A stretch of DNA of 64,000 bases, from assembly GCF_013294065.1 (NCBI RefSeq), contig NZ_JABSNM010000004.1, positions 186,001 through 250,000 on the forward strand, given 5' to 3'. Under the pieces are notes generated by a model. It searched no databases. It was not told the origin of the DNA and saw only the letters and a program-made list of their open reading frames with translations. This DNA is from Sphaerotilus uruguayifluvii. GTDB lineage: Bacteria > Pseudomonadota > Gammaproteobacteria > Burkholderiales > Burkholderiaceae_C. The number at the start of each line of letters is the position of its first letter. Position 1 is the first letter of the stretch. A program made the translations under genes and the position numbers. Shown piece after piece: positions 49,927-61,249 of this stretch.

Positions 49927-52392
49927 TCAGGCCGGCTGGGCCTCGGCCGCGTCCTTGAGCGCCTGCACGCCCGGCGTCGCAGCCGCCGCGGCGAAGGCCT
50001 CGCCCCCCTCGCGGCCGACGCCGCAGCCCAGGAAGAGCTCCTCGTCGTGCAGGGAGATCACGTAGGCACTCTTGCGGATCGCGCCGCCGTGCTCCGGATC
50101 GAGCCCGACATAGTCGATCCAGCCGCGGCCCTGGCGCGCCGCCTCGCGGCCGTTGCGCACCAGCACGTCGGCCGCATCGGCGCTCATCACCGGCGTCTCG
50201 TCGACGCGCAGGCCGGCCAGCTCGGGCCGGGCCGCATGGGCGGCGAAGCGGTCCTCGCCGTCGATGACGAAGACGAACATGCCGCGCTGCGACCACGGGC
50301 CGTCCGGCGTGTTGAACTCGGCCAGCGCCGCCTCCATGCCGAGCTCGTCGATGCGCGCGACCGCCTGCTCGGCCAGCTCGCGCGCCTCCTCGACGGTGGC
50401 CGCGCGCAGCCGGATCGACGCGACCGAGCGGCGCAGCGCACTGGCCTGGCTCGACAGCACGCCGGCCGAGCGGCTCGACTGCACCGCGATCTCGGCGTTG
50501 TGGCGCGTCAGCACGTCCAGGCTCTCGATCGTCGCGGTCACGCCGGCAAGCGACTCGCGCTGGCTCGCGCTGCCCTCGGCGATCGTCGACAGCCGCGCCG
50601 AGATCTGGTCGATGCCGGCCACCAGCGCGCCGAGCCGCTCGCCGGCCTCGTCGATCGCGCCGCGCGACTGGCCGGCCTGCAGCGCGGTGGCCTCGATCAG
50701 CGCATGGACCTCGGCCGCGGCCTGGCTGCAGCGCCCGGCGAGCTGGCGGATCTCGCTGGCGACGACCGAGAAGCCCCGGCCGGCCTCGCCGGCCCGCGAG
50801 GCCTCGATCGAGGCATTGAGCGCGAGCATGTTGGTCTGGAAGGCGATGTCGTCGATGACCGCGTTGATCTCGGCGACGCGGCGCACGCTGTCCTGCAGCG
50901 CCACCATCGCGCCGACGGCCGCCTGCATCGCCTGGCTGCCGGTGGCCGCGTCGCCGTGCAGACCGCCGGCGAGCTGCTGCAGCGTCTCGGCCGCGCGGCG
51001 GCTGGCGCCGACGATGCTGTCGAGCTGCTGCACGCTGCCGACCGTCTGGTGCAGCTGTGCCGCCTGCTCCTCGGTGCGCTGGCGCAGTGCGTCGCCGCCG
51101 CCGGAGACCTGGCCGCCGGCCTGGTCGATGCGCACCGCGCTGCTGCGGATCTCGCCGACCAGCGCCGACAGGCGCGCGCTCATCGACTCGAGCGCCCGGC
51201 CGACGACCGCCATCTCGTCGCGGCCCTGCACCTGCACCGCGCGGGTCAGGTCGCCACGCGCCACCGCGCCGACCGCGGCCGTGACCTCGTCGAGCGCCTC
51301 GCGGAAGCCCTGGTAGAAGCACAGCGCCAGGTAGGCGGTCAGCGCGATGCCGGCCAGGTTCAGCGCCAGCAGCCCGGCCAGATGCACGCGCCGCTCGGCA
51401 GCCCGCTGCGCCAGCCGGGCATCGAGCCGCCCCCAGCCTTCCTGCTCGAGCTGGCCGAGCGCCTGCAGCGCCTCCGAGGCCTCGCGCTGGTAGGCCATGA
51501 CATCGCCCTCGACGGCCTCGCGATCGAAGGTCTCGCGGATCAGCCCGGCCAGATGCGCCAGGCGCTCGCGCGCGGCCGGCGCCCCGGGCAGCATGCCGGC
51601 GCCGGCCCGCTCGAGCGCCTGCAGGCGCGGCACCATGGTCGCGGCCGCCTGGTCCAGGTCGTCGGCCAGCGCCAGCATCATCGCCGCCTCGCGCGGCATG
51701 ACATCGCGCTGCAGCAGCTCGACGCCCCGCGACCCGGCCGCCGCCGTGGTCTCGATCCACGGTGGCAGCCGCTCGACCGACAGGTCGGCCAGCAGCGTCG
51801 CGGCCGCATCGGCATCGAAGAGCAGGCTCGCGCGCTCGCCGGTCAGCCAGGCCAGCTGGTTCAGCCGCGCTGCCCGCGCCGCATGCTCGGCCAGCATCTC
51901 CTCGCGCCGGGACGGCAGCTGGCCGGCGGCCAGCGCCACCAGCTTCTGCCGCTCGGCCGGCCAGGCATCGTCGAGCCGCAGCGCCGCCGGCGCCGCGGCA
52001 CGCAGCGCCTCGGTGCGCTCGAGCACCTGGCGCAGCTGCGCGCGCACGCTCTCGCGCTGACCGATCAGACCGGCCGGCGCGCTGCCGGACACCTGCACGC
52101 TCAAGGCCCGGTGCATCTGCACCAGCAGCCCCATCTCTCCGAGCTGGCGCGCCAGGCCGGTGCCAGCACGGGCGCGCCCGATCGCGTCCAGCGTCGCGAT
52201 CCCGTCGCGCAGCGACAGCCCCAGCATCAGCAGCATCGCCGGCAGCAGCAGCAGCGCCATCAGCAGCATCTTGCGCGGCAGCGACAGCGCCCGCATCAGC
52301 CGCATGCCCGGCCCGGTCACGCGAAGTCGCCAGCGCCGCAGCCGTTCGTCCCGTTTCATGCCGCCCGTTCCCGTCGTTCCTGCCCGATCCAT
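49927..52392 (-). CDS. Methyl-accepting chemotaxis protein with C-terminal Cache domain
   Basis: 821 residues from ATG at 52392, chosen because GGGGAGG precedes it; Met12 at 52359 is the alternative. Two membrane helices ([20 protein letters not shown] and [20 protein letters not shown]) bracket a nitrate-sensor-like helical periplasmic domain. HAMP and the MCP signalling hairpin follow, with tip sequence [20 protein letters not shown]. After the hairpin an extra ~120 residues look like a Cache domain ([54 protein letters not shown]). That domain would be cytoplasmic. Gene lies 19 bp after the next chemoreceptor gene on the same strand. Confidence 0.88.
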   Translation of the reverse strand: MDRAGTTGTGGMKRDERLRRWRLRVTGPGMRLMRALSLPRKMLLMALLLLPAMLLMLGLSLRDGIATLDAIGRARAGTGLARQLGEMGLLVQMHRALSVQVSGSAPAGLIGQRESVRAQLRQVLERTEALRAAAPAALRLDDAWPAERQKLVALAAGQLPSRREEMLAEHAARAARLNQLAWLTGERASLLFDADAAATLLADLSVERLPPWIETTAAAGSRGVELLQRDVMPREAAMMLALADDLDQAAATMVPRLQALERAGAGMLPGAPAARERLAHLAGLIRETFDREAVEGDVMAYQREASEALQALGQLEQEGWGRLDARLAQRAAERRVHLAGLLALNLAGIALTAYLALCFYQGFREALDEVTAAVGAVARGDLTRAVQVQGRDEMAVVGRALESMSARLSALVGEIRSSAVRIDQAGGQVSGGGDALRQRTEEQAAQLHQTVGSVQQLDSIVGASRRAAETLQQLAGGLHGDAATGSQAMQAAVGAMVALQDSVRRVAEINAVIDDIAFQTNMLALNASIEASRAGEAGRGFSVVASEIRQLAGRCSQAAAEVHALIEATALQAGQSRGAIDEAGERLGALVAGIDQISARLSTIAEGSASQRESLAGVTATIESLDVLTRHNAEIAVQSSRSAGVLSSQASALRRSVASIRLRAATVEEARELAEQAVARIDELGMEAALAEFNTPDGPWSQRGMFVFVIDGEDRFAAHAARPELAGLRVDETPVMSADAADVLVRNGREAARQGRGWIDYVGLDPEHGGAIRKSAYVISLHDEELFLGCGVGREGGEAFAAAAATPGVQALKDAAEAQPA

Positions 52393-52411
52393 GCCGGCTG
52401 CCTCCCCGCGC

Positions 52412-54454
52412 TCAGCGCACCACGAAATGACTGACCGAGCGCTTGAGCGCGTCGCCCTGATGGCGCAGCCCGCCCGAGGCCTCGGACAGCTGCCCGACCA
52501 GCGCGACATTGGCCTGCACCGAGCCGTCGACCTCGCGCACGATGTCGAGCACCTGCTGAGACTGCTCGCGGCTGTCGAGCGTGACGTGCACCAGGCTGGC
52601 CATGATCCGGTCGACCGCGTGGATCTCCTCGTCGGTGCGACCGACCGCACGGCCGGCACGCTCGGCCATCACGCTGCCCTGCTCGATCTCGGCCGCCGAG
52701 ACCTCGACGATGGCGCGGATCTTCGCCGCCGCATCCTCGCTGCGCTGGGCCAGCGCGCGCACCTCCTGCGCCACCACCGAGAAGCCGCGGCTGGCACTGC
52801 CGGCGCGCGCGGCCTCGACCGAGGCATTGAGCGACAGCAGCTTGGTCTGGAAGGCGACCGCCTCGACCAGCCCGACGATGTGCACGATCTCGCGGCTCTT
52901 GACCTGCAGCGCATGCATGCGCTCGCGCAGGTCGTCCATCGCCTTGCGGCTGCGCTGCGCCTCGACGCGCATCGCGCGCACATGCTCGGCCGCGTCGTCG
53001 ACCTCGTGCGCGCAGGCGTCCATCGCGGTCGAGAAGTGCTGCGCGCTCTCGATCACCCGGCCGAGCGCGTCGCGGACCTCGCCGGTGCGGCCGGACAGGC
53101 CGGAGTTGCCGACCGCGACCTCGCGCGAGGCGTGCGTCACCGCGGCCACGCCCTGCTGCACCGCCTCGAACAGCGCCGAGATGTTCGCCGTCGCCCGGCC
53201 GAGCGTGTTCAGCGCGTGGCCGATCTCGTCGCGGCCCCAGCCGCGCGGACGCGCGCTCAGGTCGCCCTGGCCGAGCCGGTCGAGGTGGCGGCACAGCGTG
53301 CCCAGTCCGCCCGACATCACCCGGTACAGGCACACCAGCAGGTACAGGCCGATCAGCGCCAGCACGCCCAGCACGCCCAGCCGCAGGCCGAGGCGGTCGA
53401 CCAGCGTCGCCTCGCGCTGCTGCATGCGCCGGCCGATCTGCTCGAGCGCCAGATGCTGCAGCCGGGCGCTGGCCTCGATCGCGGCCAGCGCCTGGCGCGA
53501 GTAGGCCTGCGGGTCGATGCCGGCCGGCGCCGCGCCGGTCAGCCGGGCGCTGGTCGACAGGAAGACGCGGATCGCGCCGAGATCGCGCTGCACGCCGTCG
53601 ACGTCGAGCAGCTGCATCAGCAGGGTCTGCGCCACCATCGGCCGGGCCTGGTCGGACAGCATCTCGACGCGCCCCTGCAGCAGCAGCATCTCGTGCAGCC
53701 GCTCGTCGGCAGTGTCGCCCCGCAAGCGCAGGAAGCCCTTGCCGGCCAGGCGCTGCATCTGCATCAGCATCTGGAACTGCGGATCGACCAGCCCGGTGCG
53801 CAGCATCTTGCTGCCCGGATCGAGGTCGACGGCCAGCGACCAGTCGGTCACCAGCACGCCGCGCAGCGCATCGAGTTCGGCCACGCAGTCGAACAGCGCC
53901 TGCCAGCGCAGCGCCGCATCGCTGGAATCCAGCCGGGCGAGCATCAGCTCGTGGCGCGCCTGGAGCCGCTTGCGCACCGCCGACAGCGCGCTGACCTGGT
54001 CGACCGCAGCCTCGGGCAGCGCATCGAGCTGCTGCTGCAGCCGCGCGAAGGTCTCGGCCTCCTGGCGACGCAGCGCTGCCACGTCGCCATGCGGCATGGC
54101 CTGCTCGCGGAAGAAGACCTCGCGCGCCAGCCGGCCGATCATCAGGTTCAGGTCGATCACGGTGCGGTAGCGGTCCTGGCCATCGACCGCCAGGCGCACC
54201 TGCACCAGATGGTCCCGCCAGAGCTGGATCGCGTCCTGCATCAGCATGCCCCCGGGCAGCAGCAGCATCAGCCCGACCAGCGCGGTCTTGCGCGCCAGGC
54301 TCAGGTTGCGCAGCAGCCGGATGCCCGGTCCGTAGAGGCCGGAGGGCTGCTCGGACAGCCAGCGCCGGGCACGCGCGATCAGCGCGGCGGGGCCGCCCGC
54401 GCGAGGAGCGGTGGACGGCGTCGCGGCACGGGCGGAAGGGTCTTCGGCGGTCAT
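52412..54454 (-). CDS. Methyl-accepting chemotaxis protein
   Basis: 680 residues. Membrane helix near residues 55-75 ([20 protein letters not shown]) and another near 370 ([17 protein letters not shown]) enclose a helical periplasmic domain. A HAMP region ([20 protein letters not shown]-like segment) leads to the signalling domain, tip [20 protein letters not shown] followed by [20 protein letters not shown]. It ends soon after the hairpin (SVSHFVVR), without the CheR-tethering pentapeptide. First gene of the pair with the downstream MCP, divergent from the cytoplasmic-type signalling protein gene. Confidence 0.9.
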   Translation of the reverse strand: MTAEDPSARAATPSTAPRAGGPAALIARARRWLSEQPSGLYGPGIRLLRNLSLARKTALVGLMLLLPGGMLMQDAIQLWRDHLVQVRLAVDGQDRYRTVIDLNLMIGRLAREVFFREQAMPHGDVAALRRQEAETFARLQQQLDALPEAAVDQVSALSAVRKRLQARHELMLARLDSSDAALRWQALFDCVAELDALRGVLVTDWSLAVDLDPGSKMLRTGLVDPQFQMLMQMQRLAGKGFLRLRGDTADERLHEMLLLQGRVEMLSDQARPMVAQTLLMQLLDVDGVQRDLGAIRVFLSTSARLTGAAPAGIDPQAYSRQALAAIEASARLQHLALEQIGRRMQQREATLVDRLGLRLGVLGVLALIGLYLLVCLYRVMSGGLGTLCRHLDRLGQGDLSARPRGWGRDEIGHALNTLGRATANISALFEAVQQGVAAVTHASREVAVGNSGLSGRTGEVRDALGRVIESAQHFSTAMDACAHEVDDAAEHVRAMRVEAQRSRKAMDDLRERMHALQVKSREIVHIVGLVEAVAFQTKLLSLNASVEAARAGSASRGFSVVAQEVRALAQRSEDAAAKIRAIVEVSAAEIEQGSVMAERAGRAVGRTDEEIHAVDRIMASLVHVTLDSREQSQQVLDIVREVDGSVQANVALVGQLSEASGGLRHQGDALKRSVSHFVVR

Positions 54455-54702
54455 GTCATTCCTCGTCGGGCACGGGCTGCCGCGCTATCGGCCCGGGCAG
54501 CGCAGGGCTGAAGCCGAAGCCGGCCCCGGCCCGAACCCGTCGACAGGCACTGTGCCCGCCGCCCGAGCCCCGTACGGGAGGAACAGCACCCGGGCCGCGG
54601 GGCTTATCGGGCCGTCGTCGCGGCGGGGAAGCCGGACACTGCGCTGCGACAAGCCGTGCTGCGCCCTCGGCCCGCGGCCCCGAACACTTCCACGGAACAG
54701 GG

Positions 54703-55863
54703 ATGTCCGAGACCTCGACGATCAGCGCCAGTCCCGCCCCAGGCTCGCCTGCGCCGGCCTTGTCGGCCGCACGCCCCGCCCTGCGCCGCGCCCTGGGCGC
54801 GGCGCTGCTGGTCGCCGCCGGCGGCACCTGCACGGTCTTCGCCCCCTGGCCGGCCTGCGCCGTGCTGGCGGTGGCCGCGGCACTGCTGGCCGCACGCGGC
54901 GGCAGCACGTCGCCCCCGGGATCGATGTCGATCGAGGCCGGCCCGCGCGCGGTCCCGGTGCTGCTGCCGCGCCAGGTGCTGCCGGTGTGGAAGCGCAGCA
55001 TCGAGGCGGCGCGCCAGCAGTCCGAGCAGAGCAGCAACGATCTGGTCGAGCGCTTCGCCAGCATCAGCCAGCAGCTCGACACCACGCTGGGCGCCAGCGC
55101 CAGCGTGACCCGGCTCGATCCCGGCACCTGCGATCGCCTGCTCGAGCAGCACCAGCCCGAGGTCGATGCGCTGCTGCACAGCAGCCGTGCCGCGATGCGG
55201 CTGCGCGACGACACCGTGGCCGCGCTGGAGGCGCTGGCCGGTCCGGTCGGCGATCTCGGCCGGCTGGCGCGCGAGGTGCAGTCGATCGCACGGTCCACGC
55301 AGATGCTCGCGCTCAATGCCTCGGTCGAGGCCACCCGTGCCGGCGAGCGCGGTGCCGGCTTCGCCGTCGTGGCGCACGAGGTGCGCCAGCTCGCAGGCCA
55401 GTCGCGCCAGGTGGGCGCGGACATCGCGAGCCATGTCGGTCGGCTGCAGTCCACGCTCGCCGACCTGCGCTCGCGGGCCCGCGCCGAGGCGGTGGACGAC
55501 GAGGAGCTCGCGCTGCAGGCCGAGGAGCGCGCACGCCAGATCGTGCGCGGGCTGCTGGGCAGCCTGGGCGAGGTCGGCCGCGCCTCGCGCGAGCTGCACG
55601 ACACCGGCCGCCAGGTCCAGGGCGACATCGACCAGATCCTGATGAGCCTGCAGTCGCACGACCGCTTCACCCAGATGCTGGGCTCGATCACCGAGGACAT
55701 CGAGCGGCTGACACGCTGGATCGGCGGCGAGAGCGACCCGGAGGCCGACAACCCGGCGCGCTGGCTCGAGCGCCTCGAGCAGAGCTACACGATGGAGGAG
55801 ATGCGCTCGGCGCATCACGGCGTGACCTCGGTCGACCGCCAGGCCGGCGTCGAGTTCTTCTGA
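54703..55863 (+). CDS. MCP-like signalling protein with short N-terminal membrane segment
   Basis: 386 residues. Two closely spaced hydrophobic stretches near residues 30-65 (ALGAALLVAAGGTCTVFAPW, ACAVLAVAAALLAARGG) form a hairpin anchor with no periplasmic sensor domain. The MCP core has tip VQSIARSTQMLALNASVEAT followed by RAGERGAGFAVVAHEVRQLA. The C-terminal region is helical and acidic, ending SVDRQAGVEFF. It resembles the proteins that occur near cheA in alternative chemosensory clusters. cheA follows after 76 bp in the same direction. Confidence 0.82.
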   Translation: MSETSTISASPAPGSPAPALSAARPALRRALGAALLVAAGGTCTVFAPWPACAVLAVAAALLAARGGSTSPPGSMSIEAGPRAVPVLLPRQVLPVWKRSIEAARQQSEQSSNDLVERFASISQQLDTTLGASASVTRLDPGTCDRLLEQHQPEVDALLHSSRAAMRLRDDTVAALEALAGPVGDLGRLAREVQSIARSTQMLALNASVEATRAGERGAGFAVVAHEVRQLAGQSRQVGADIASHVGRLQSTLADLRSRARAEAVDDEELALQAEERARQIVRGLLGSLGEVGRASRELHDTGRQVQGDIDQILMSLQSHDRFTQMLGSITEDIERLTRWIGGESDPEADNPARWLERLEQSYTMEEMRSAHHGVTSVDRQAGVEFF

Positions 55864-55939
55864 ACCCGAGGTCGCCCCCTCCTGCCCCGCCAGCCGCACC
55901 GCCCCATTTCACCCCACGACCATCCAGACGGACGCCGCG

Positions 55940-58156
55940 ATGAGCAAGCATTCCCCCGGAGACGACGACGACATCATCGCGGCCGCCCGCGAGGGCTTTC
56001 TCGAGGAGGCCCAGGACAATCTGCGCCAGTTCGAGCAGGGCCTGCTGGCGATGGAGCAGGACCCGGGCGACGCCGAGGCGGTCAACAGCGCCTTTCGCGC
56101 CGCGCACACCATCAAGGGCGGCGCCGGGCTGTTCGGCTTCCAGGCGGTGGTCGGCTTCACCCACGAGGTCGAGAGCGTGCTCGACCGCATGCGCGACGGC
56201 CTGCTGGCGGTGACCGAGCCCGGCATGGCGCTGCTGCTGCAGGGGCGCGACCAGATGGAGCGGCTGGTGCACGCGGTGCGCGACGGCACCGACGGCAGCG
56301 CCGAGCTGGAGGCGATCAGCCAGCGCCTGGGCGAGCAGCTGCGCCAGCTGCGCGGCGAGTCCGCGGGCGCGGCCGCACCCACGGCCGCGACGGCCACGCC
56401 CGGAGAGGCGCCGGCCCGCGACGACGAGGGATCGGGCGTCTGGCACCTGTCGCTGCGCCTGGGCGTGGACGCGCTGCGCAACGGCCTCGACCCGATGTCC
56501 TTCATCCGCTACCTCGACACGCTGGGCGAGGTCGAGGGCATCCGCACGCTGATCGAGGCGGTGCCGGAACTGCTGCTGCTCGATCCGGAGGGCTGCTGCC
56601 TGGGCTTCGAGATCCGCCTGCGCAGCCCGGCCGACCAGCAGACCATCGTCGACGTGTTCGAGTTCCTGCAGGACGACTGCGAGCTGGAGGTGCTGGCGCC
56701 GGACGCCGGCGCGGCGGACTACCGGCGGCTGCTGGCGCAGCGCGCCGCCGACGAGCCGGCACGCGAGGCGCTGCTGGCGCACTGGCAGGCGCTGGGCCTG
56801 GCCCGGCAGCTCGAGACCTCTGAGCCCGCTGGCAGCGACCAGCCCGTCATCGCCGACAGCCCCGCTCCGACCGCCGCCAGCGTGGCGCCCCGCCCGCCGG
56901 CGACCGCAGCGCGGACCGAGGAGCGCCGCGGCGGCCCGCGCGACCGGCGCGCCGGCGGCGAGGAAAGCCGCTTCATCCGCGTTCGTGCCGACAAGCTCGA
57001 CCACCTGATCGACCTGATCGGCGAGCTGGTCATCGCCAGCTCCGGCGCGCAGGTCGCGGCGCAGCAGGAACGCTCGACCCGCTTCGGCGAGGCAGCGCAG
57101 CGCATCCATGACCTGGTGCAGGAGGCGCGCGACGGCGCCCTGGGCCTGCGCATGGTGCCGATCGGCGAGACCTTCAGCCGCTTCCAGCGCGTGGTGCGCG
57201 ACGTCAGCAAGGAACTCGGCAAGGACGTGGCGCTGCAGATCACCGGCGGCGACACCGAGCTGGACAAGTCGATGGTCGAGACCATCGCCGACCCGCTGAT
57301 GCACCTGGTGCGCAACAGCCTCGACCACGGCCTGGAGACCGCCGAGGACCGCGAGGCCGCCGGCAAGCCCGGCCAGGGCACGCTGGCGCTGCATGCCTAT
57401 CACGAGTCCGGCAACGTGATCATCGAGGTCAGCGACGACGGCCGCGGCCTGAACCGCGACCGCATCCTGGCCAAGGCGGTCGAGCGCGAGCTGGTCTCGC
57501 CCGACAGCGTGCTCGACGACGAGCAGGTCTACCGGCTGATCTTCGAGCCCGGCTTCTCGACCGCCGCGCAGGTGACCAACCTGTCGGGACGGGGCGTCGG
57601 CATGGACGTGGTCAAGCGCAACGTCGAGTCGCTGCGCGGCCAGATCAAGGTCGCCAGCACGCCCGGTCGCGGCGCGACGATGCAGATCCGCCTGCCGCTG
57701 ACGCTGGCCATCATCGACGGCTTCCTGACCCAGGTCGCGGGCGTGAGCTATGTGCTGCCGCTGGAGATCGTCGCCGAATGCATCGAGACGCCGCCGGGCT
57801 TCGCGCTGGGCGAGCACGGCGCCTGTGGCTGCTTCGACCTGCGCGGCGAGGTGGTGCCCTACATCGACCTGCGGCGCTGCTTCGGCCATGACGGCGCGCG
57901 CCCGACACGCCAGAGCCTGATCGTGGTGCACAGCACCGACAGCCGCATCGGCCTGCTGGTCGACCGGCTGCTGGGCGAGTACCAGACCGTCATCAAGCCG
58001 CTGGGCAGCATCTTCCAGCATCTGGAGGGCATCGCCGGCTCGACCATCCTGGGCAGCGGCGAGGTCGCGCTGATCCTGGATGTGGCCTCGCTGGAACGTT
58101 ACCAGATCCGCCAGTCGGCGCCGCAGCGCCTGGCCCGCAGCACGGTGGCGACCTGA
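55940..58156 (+). CDS. cheA: Chemotaxis histidine kinase CheA
   Basis: 738 residues. P1 Hpt domain with phospho-acceptor His in AAHTIKGGAGLFGF near residue 56. Next comes an unusual middle domain (WHLSLRLGVDALRNGLDPMS, GFEIRLRSPADQQTIVDVFE) where CheY-binding P2 would be. The dimerisation region FIRVRADKLDHLIDLIGELV, the ATPase domain (HLVRNSLDHGLE, VSDDGRGLNR, SGRGVGMDVV) and a C-terminal CheW-like domain follow. It phosphorylates CheB and CheY. Part of an MCP-cheA-cheR-cheB cluster lacking separate cheW and cheY genes in the window, so it may belong to an alternative chemosensory pathway. Confidence 0.94.
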   Translation: MSKHSPGDDDDIIAAAREGFLEEAQDNLRQFEQGLLAMEQDPGDAEAVNSAFRAAHTIKGGAGLFGFQAVVGFTHEVESVLDRMRDGLLAVTEPGMALLLQGRDQMERLVHAVRDGTDGSAELEAISQRLGEQLRQLRGESAGAAAPTAATATPGEAPARDDEGSGVWHLSLRLGVDALRNGLDPMSFIRYLDTLGEVEGIRTLIEAVPELLLLDPEGCCLGFEIRLRSPADQQTIVDVFEFLQDDCELEVLAPDAGAADYRRLLAQRAADEPAREALLAHWQALGLARQLETSEPAGSDQPVIADSPAPTAASVAPRPPATAARTEERRGGPRDRRAGGEESRFIRVRADKLDHLIDLIGELVIASSGAQVAAQQERSTRFGEAAQRIHDLVQEARDGALGLRMVPIGETFSRFQRVVRDVSKELGKDVALQITGGDTELDKSMVETIADPLMHLVRNSLDHGLETAEDREAAGKPGQGTLALHAYHESGNVIIEVSDDGRGLNRDRILAKAVERELVSPDSVLDDEQVYRLIFEPGFSTAAQVTNLSGRGVGMDVVKRNVESLRGQIKVASTPGRGATMQIRLPLTLAIIDGFLTQVAGVSYVLPLEIVAECIETPPGFALGEHGACGCFDLRGEVVPYIDLRRCFGHDGARPTRQSLIVVHSTDSRIGLLVDRLLGEYQTVIKPLGSIFQHLEGIAGSTILGSGEVALILDVASLERYQIRQSAPQRLARSTVAT

Positions 58157-58223
58157 GCCGCCCGCCGGTCATCGCTGCTCCTCCCTCAGTCTCCCTCAAC
58201 TCATCGTCCCGCCGGAAGCCGCC

Positions 58224-59018
58224 ATGCTGTCCCAGAAATCCTTCGAAGCCGTCACCTCGATGTTCCACAAGGTCTCGGGCATCCAGCTGACCGATGCCAA
58301 GCGCGCGCTGGTGGCCGGCCGGCTGCAGAAGCTCGCGCAGGCCCGCGGCCTGAGCTCGGTCGACCAGTACGTCGAGCAGCTCATGCGCGACAACGACACC
58401 GAGGAAATGGTCCGCCTGGTCGACAAGCTGACCACCAACGAGACCTACTTCTTCCGCGAGCCGCAGCATTTCGAGCGCATGAAGAGCGTCATCGAGAAGC
58501 GCTCGGCCTCGGCCGGCGAGTTCCGCGTCTGGAGCGCGGCGAGCTCCTCCGGCGAGGAGGCCTACAGCATCGCGATGGTGCTGGGCAACCACTACGGCAC
58601 CCGCGGCTGGAAGATCGTCGGCACCGACCTGTCGACCGCGATGGTCGACACCGCACGGCGCGCGGTCTACCCGATGGAGCGCGCCCGCCAGACCGCGCAG
58701 GCCGACCTGAAGCGCTGGTGCCTGAAGGGCCAGGGCGACAACGCCGGCAAGCTGATGATCTCGCCGGAGCTGCGCCAGAACGTCACCTTCGAGAACGCCA
58801 ACCTGATGCGCCAGCTGCCGGAGATCGGCATGTTCGACATCATCTTCCTGCGCAACGTGCTGATCTACTTCGAGCCGCCGGCCAAGGCCGAGATCGTGCG
58901 CCGGGTGCTGCCCAAGCTCAAGCCGGGCGGCCTGCTGTTCACCGGCCATGCGGAGTCGATCGCCAACCTCGGCCTGCCCGTCACCAGCCTGGCCCCGGCG
59001 GTCTACACCCATGCCTGA
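58224..59018 (+). CDS. cheR: Chemoreceptor glutamate methyltransferase CheR
   Basis: 264 residues from [20 protein letters not shown]. It methylates chemoreceptor glutamates using S-adenosylmethionine. N-terminal helical domain ([20 protein letters not shown]), then [14 protein letters not shown], the SAM-binding [19 protein letters not shown], and [13 protein letters not shown] with [14 protein letters not shown]. The start is placed at 58224, 67 bp after cheA; an upstream extension in the same frame overlaps cheA and lacks similarity. The 3' end overlaps cheB by 8 bp. Confidence 0.94.
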   Translation: MLSQKSFEAVTSMFHKVSGIQLTDAKRALVAGRLQKLAQARGLSSVDQYVEQLMRDNDTEEMVRLVDKLTTNETYFFREPQHFERMKSVIEKRSASAGEFRVWSAASSSGEEAYSIAMVLGNHYGTRGWKIVGTDLSTAMVDTARRAVYPMERARQTAQADLKRWCLKGQGDNAGKLMISPELRQNVTFENANLMRQLPEIGMFDIIFLRNVLIYFEPPAKAEIVRRVLPKLKPGGLLFTGHAESIANLGLPVTSLAPAVYTHA

Positions 59019-60147
59019 ACTGCCGCGCCGCCCCGTTCCCCCTATGGGTGCCCGGCCGGTCCGGGCCTTCCTGATCGACGATTCGGCGGTGGTGCGCCGC
59101 TTCATGGCCGAGAAGCTGGCCGCCGGCGGCATCGAGGTCATCGGCACCGCCGGCGACCCGCTGTTCGCGATGCCGAAGATGACGGCCGACTGGCCGGACG
59201 TCATCGTGCTCGACGTCGAGATGCCGCGCATGGACGGCATCACCTTCCTGCGCCAGCTGATGACCGAGCGCCCCACCCCGGTGGTGATGTGCTCGACGCT
59301 GACCGAGAAGGGCTGCGAGACGACGATGGCCGCACTCGACGCCGGCGCGGTCGGCTTCGTCACCAAGCCCAAGGAGGGCCTGCGCGAGTTCCTGACCGAC
59401 GACGGCAACGGCCTGGTCGCGGCGGTCAAGGCGGCCGCGCGCGCCAATGTCGCCGCCGCGGCCAGCCTGCGCAGCCAGCGTCCGGCCGCCGGCAGCGCGC
59501 CGGTGATCCGCCCGCCAACGACTCAGCAGGCGATGAGCCGCACCACCGACCGGGTGGTGGCGATCGGCCTGTCCACCGGCGGCGTGCAGTCGATCGAGGT
59601 GGTGCTGCGCGGCCTGGGCCGCACCACCACACCCGGCATCGTCATGGTCCAGCACATGCCCGAGAAGTTCACCGCCTCGCTGGCGGCGCGGCTCGACAGC
59701 CAGTACGACCTGGAGGTGATGGAGGCCAAGGACGGCGACCGCGTCATCAACGGCCGGCTGCTGATCGCGCCGGGCGGGCGCCACATGCGGCTGATGCGCA
59801 GCGGCGCGCAGTATGTGGTCGAGGTCAAGGACGGGCCGCTGATCAACCATCACCGGCCCTCGGTGGACGTGCTGTTCAAGTCGGTGGCGCAGAACGCCGG
59901 GCGCAACGCGCTGGGCATCATCCTGACCGGCATGGGCAACGACGGCGCACGCGGCCTGCTGGAAATGCACCGCGCCGGCGCCTGGACCGCCGCCCAAGAC
60001 GAGGCCACCAGCATCGTCTACGGCATGCCGGCCGAGGCGCTCAAGCTCGGCGGCGTCGACGACGTGCTGCCGCTGGGCCGGGTCGCCGAGTGGATCCACA
60101 GCGCCAGCCACCGGCCGCTGCGCACGCCGGGCGCCACGCCCGGCTGA
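59011..60147 (+). CDS. cheB: Chemotaxis protein-glutamate methylesterase CheB
   Basis: 378 residues starting [12 protein letters not shown], overlapping cheR by 8 bp. The receiver domain has the acidic pair in [13 protein letters not shown], Asp in [13 protein letters not shown] and Lys in FVTKPKEGL. The methylesterase domain has the catalytic Ser in [13 protein letters not shown], His in [15 protein letters not shown] and Asp in [12 protein letters not shown]. It demethylates or deamidates receptors when phosphorylated by CheA. No cheD gene lies between cheR and cheB. Confidence 0.94.
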   Translation: MPELPRRPVPPMGARPVRAFLIDDSAVVRRFMAEKLAAGGIEVIGTAGDPLFAMPKMTADWPDVIVLDVEMPRMDGITFLRQLMTERPTPVVMCSTLTEKGCETTMAALDAGAVGFVTKPKEGLREFLTDDGNGLVAAVKAAARANVAAAASLRSQRPAAGSAPVIRPPTTQQAMSRTTDRVVAIGLSTGGVQSIEVVLRGLGRTTTPGIVMVQHMPEKFTASLAARLDSQYDLEVMEAKDGDRVINGRLLIAPGGRHMRLMRSGAQYVVEVKDGPLINHHRPSVDVLFKSVAQNAGRNALGIILTGMGNDGARGLLEMHRAGAWTAAQDEATSIVYGMPAEALKLGGVDDVLPLGRVAEWIHSASHRPLRTPGATPG

Positions 60148-60174
60148 TCCTCGCTGCGCGACCGGCGCGGCCTC

Positions 60175-61134
60175 TCAGCGGCCCAGGCCGCACAGCCGCG
60201 CCCGCGCGGCCTCGTACTCGCGGCGCAGCCGGGCAACGCGCTCGGCCGCCGGCACCACCGCGTCGATCGCGCCGATGCCCTGGCCGCAGCCCCAGATGTC
60301 CTTCCACGCCTTCTTCGCGTCGCCACCGAAGTTCATCGCCGACGGATCGCTCTCGGGCAGCTGGTCCGGATCGAGCCCGGCGGCGCGGATCGACGGCTTC
60401 AGGTAGTTGCCGTGCACGCCGGTGAACAGGCTCGAGTAGACGATGTCGTCGCTGTTCGAGTCGACGACGCACTGCTTGTAGGCCTCGCTGGCCCGCGCCT
60501 CGTCGGTGGCGATGAAGGCCGAGCCGATGTAGGCGAAGTCGGCGCCCATGGCCTGCGCCGCCAGCACCGCGCCGCCCGAGGCGATCGAGCCCGACAGCGC
60601 CAGCGGACCGTCGAACCACTGGCGGATCTCCTGGATCAGCGCGAACGGGCTCTTGGTGCCGGCGTGTCCGCCCGCGCCAGCGGCGACCGCGATCAGGCCG
60701 TCGGCGCCCTTCTCGATCGCCTTGCGGGCGAAGGCATTGTTGATGATGTCGTGCATCACCACGCCGCCCCAGCCGTGCACCGCGTCGTTCACGTCGGTGC
60801 GCGCGCCCAGGCTGGTGATGATGATCGGCACCTTGTACTTGGCGCACAGCGCCATGTCCTGCTCGAGCCGGTCGTTGCTCCTGTGCACGATCTGGTTGAT
60901 CGCGAACGGCGCGGACGGTGCATCCGGGTGCGCGGCGTCGTAGGCGGCCAGCGTCTCGGTGATCTCGGCCAGCCACTCGTCGAGCTGCGAGGCCGGGCGG
61001 GCGTTGAGTGCCGGCATCGATCCGACGACGCCGGCCTGGCACTGGGCGATGACCAGCTTCGGATTGCTGATGATGAACAGCGGCGAGCCGATGATGGGCA
61101 GCGGCAGCCGGGCAAGGACGGGGGGCAGCGGCAT
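60175..61134 (-). CDS. Nitronate monooxygenase (2-nitropropane dioxygenase family)
   Basis: 319 residues, TIM-barrel flavoprotein. It oxidises alkyl nitronates with FMN and oxygen. Visible features: PIIGSPLFIISNPKLVIAQC at the N-terminus, PIIITSLGARTD, GADGLIAVAAGAGGHAGTKS (catalytic His region), LALSGSIASGGAVLAAQAMG and ADFAYIGSAFIATDEA (FMN phosphate binding). It ends 27 bp from the convergent cheB stop. Substrate is not evident from context; related enoyl reductases (FabK) are less likely. Confidence 0.9.
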   Translation of the reverse strand: MPLPPVLARLPLPIIGSPLFIISNPKLVIAQCQAGVVGSMPALNARPASQLDEWLAEITETLAAYDAAHPDAPSAPFAINQIVHRSNDRLEQDMALCAKYKVPIIITSLGARTDVNDAVHGWGGVVMHDIINNAFARKAIEKGADGLIAVAAGAGGHAGTKSPFALIQEIRQWFDGPLALSGSIASGGAVLAAQAMGADFAYIGSAFIATDEARASEAYKQCVVDSNSDDIVYSSLFTGVHGNYLKPSIRAAGLDPDQLPESDPSAMNFGGDAKKAWKDIWGCGQGIGAIDAVVPAAERVARLRREYEAARARLCGLGR

Positions 61135-61249
61135 GGGAATGATGTCTCCTGCAGGATCGTTCGGCCAGCGCGGCCGGCCTGTCGTCGCAGTGTGCCTGCG
61201 TCCTGCCCGGCTGTCCTGTCACCCGGGTGGCAGCCGCGCGGAACTCCGG

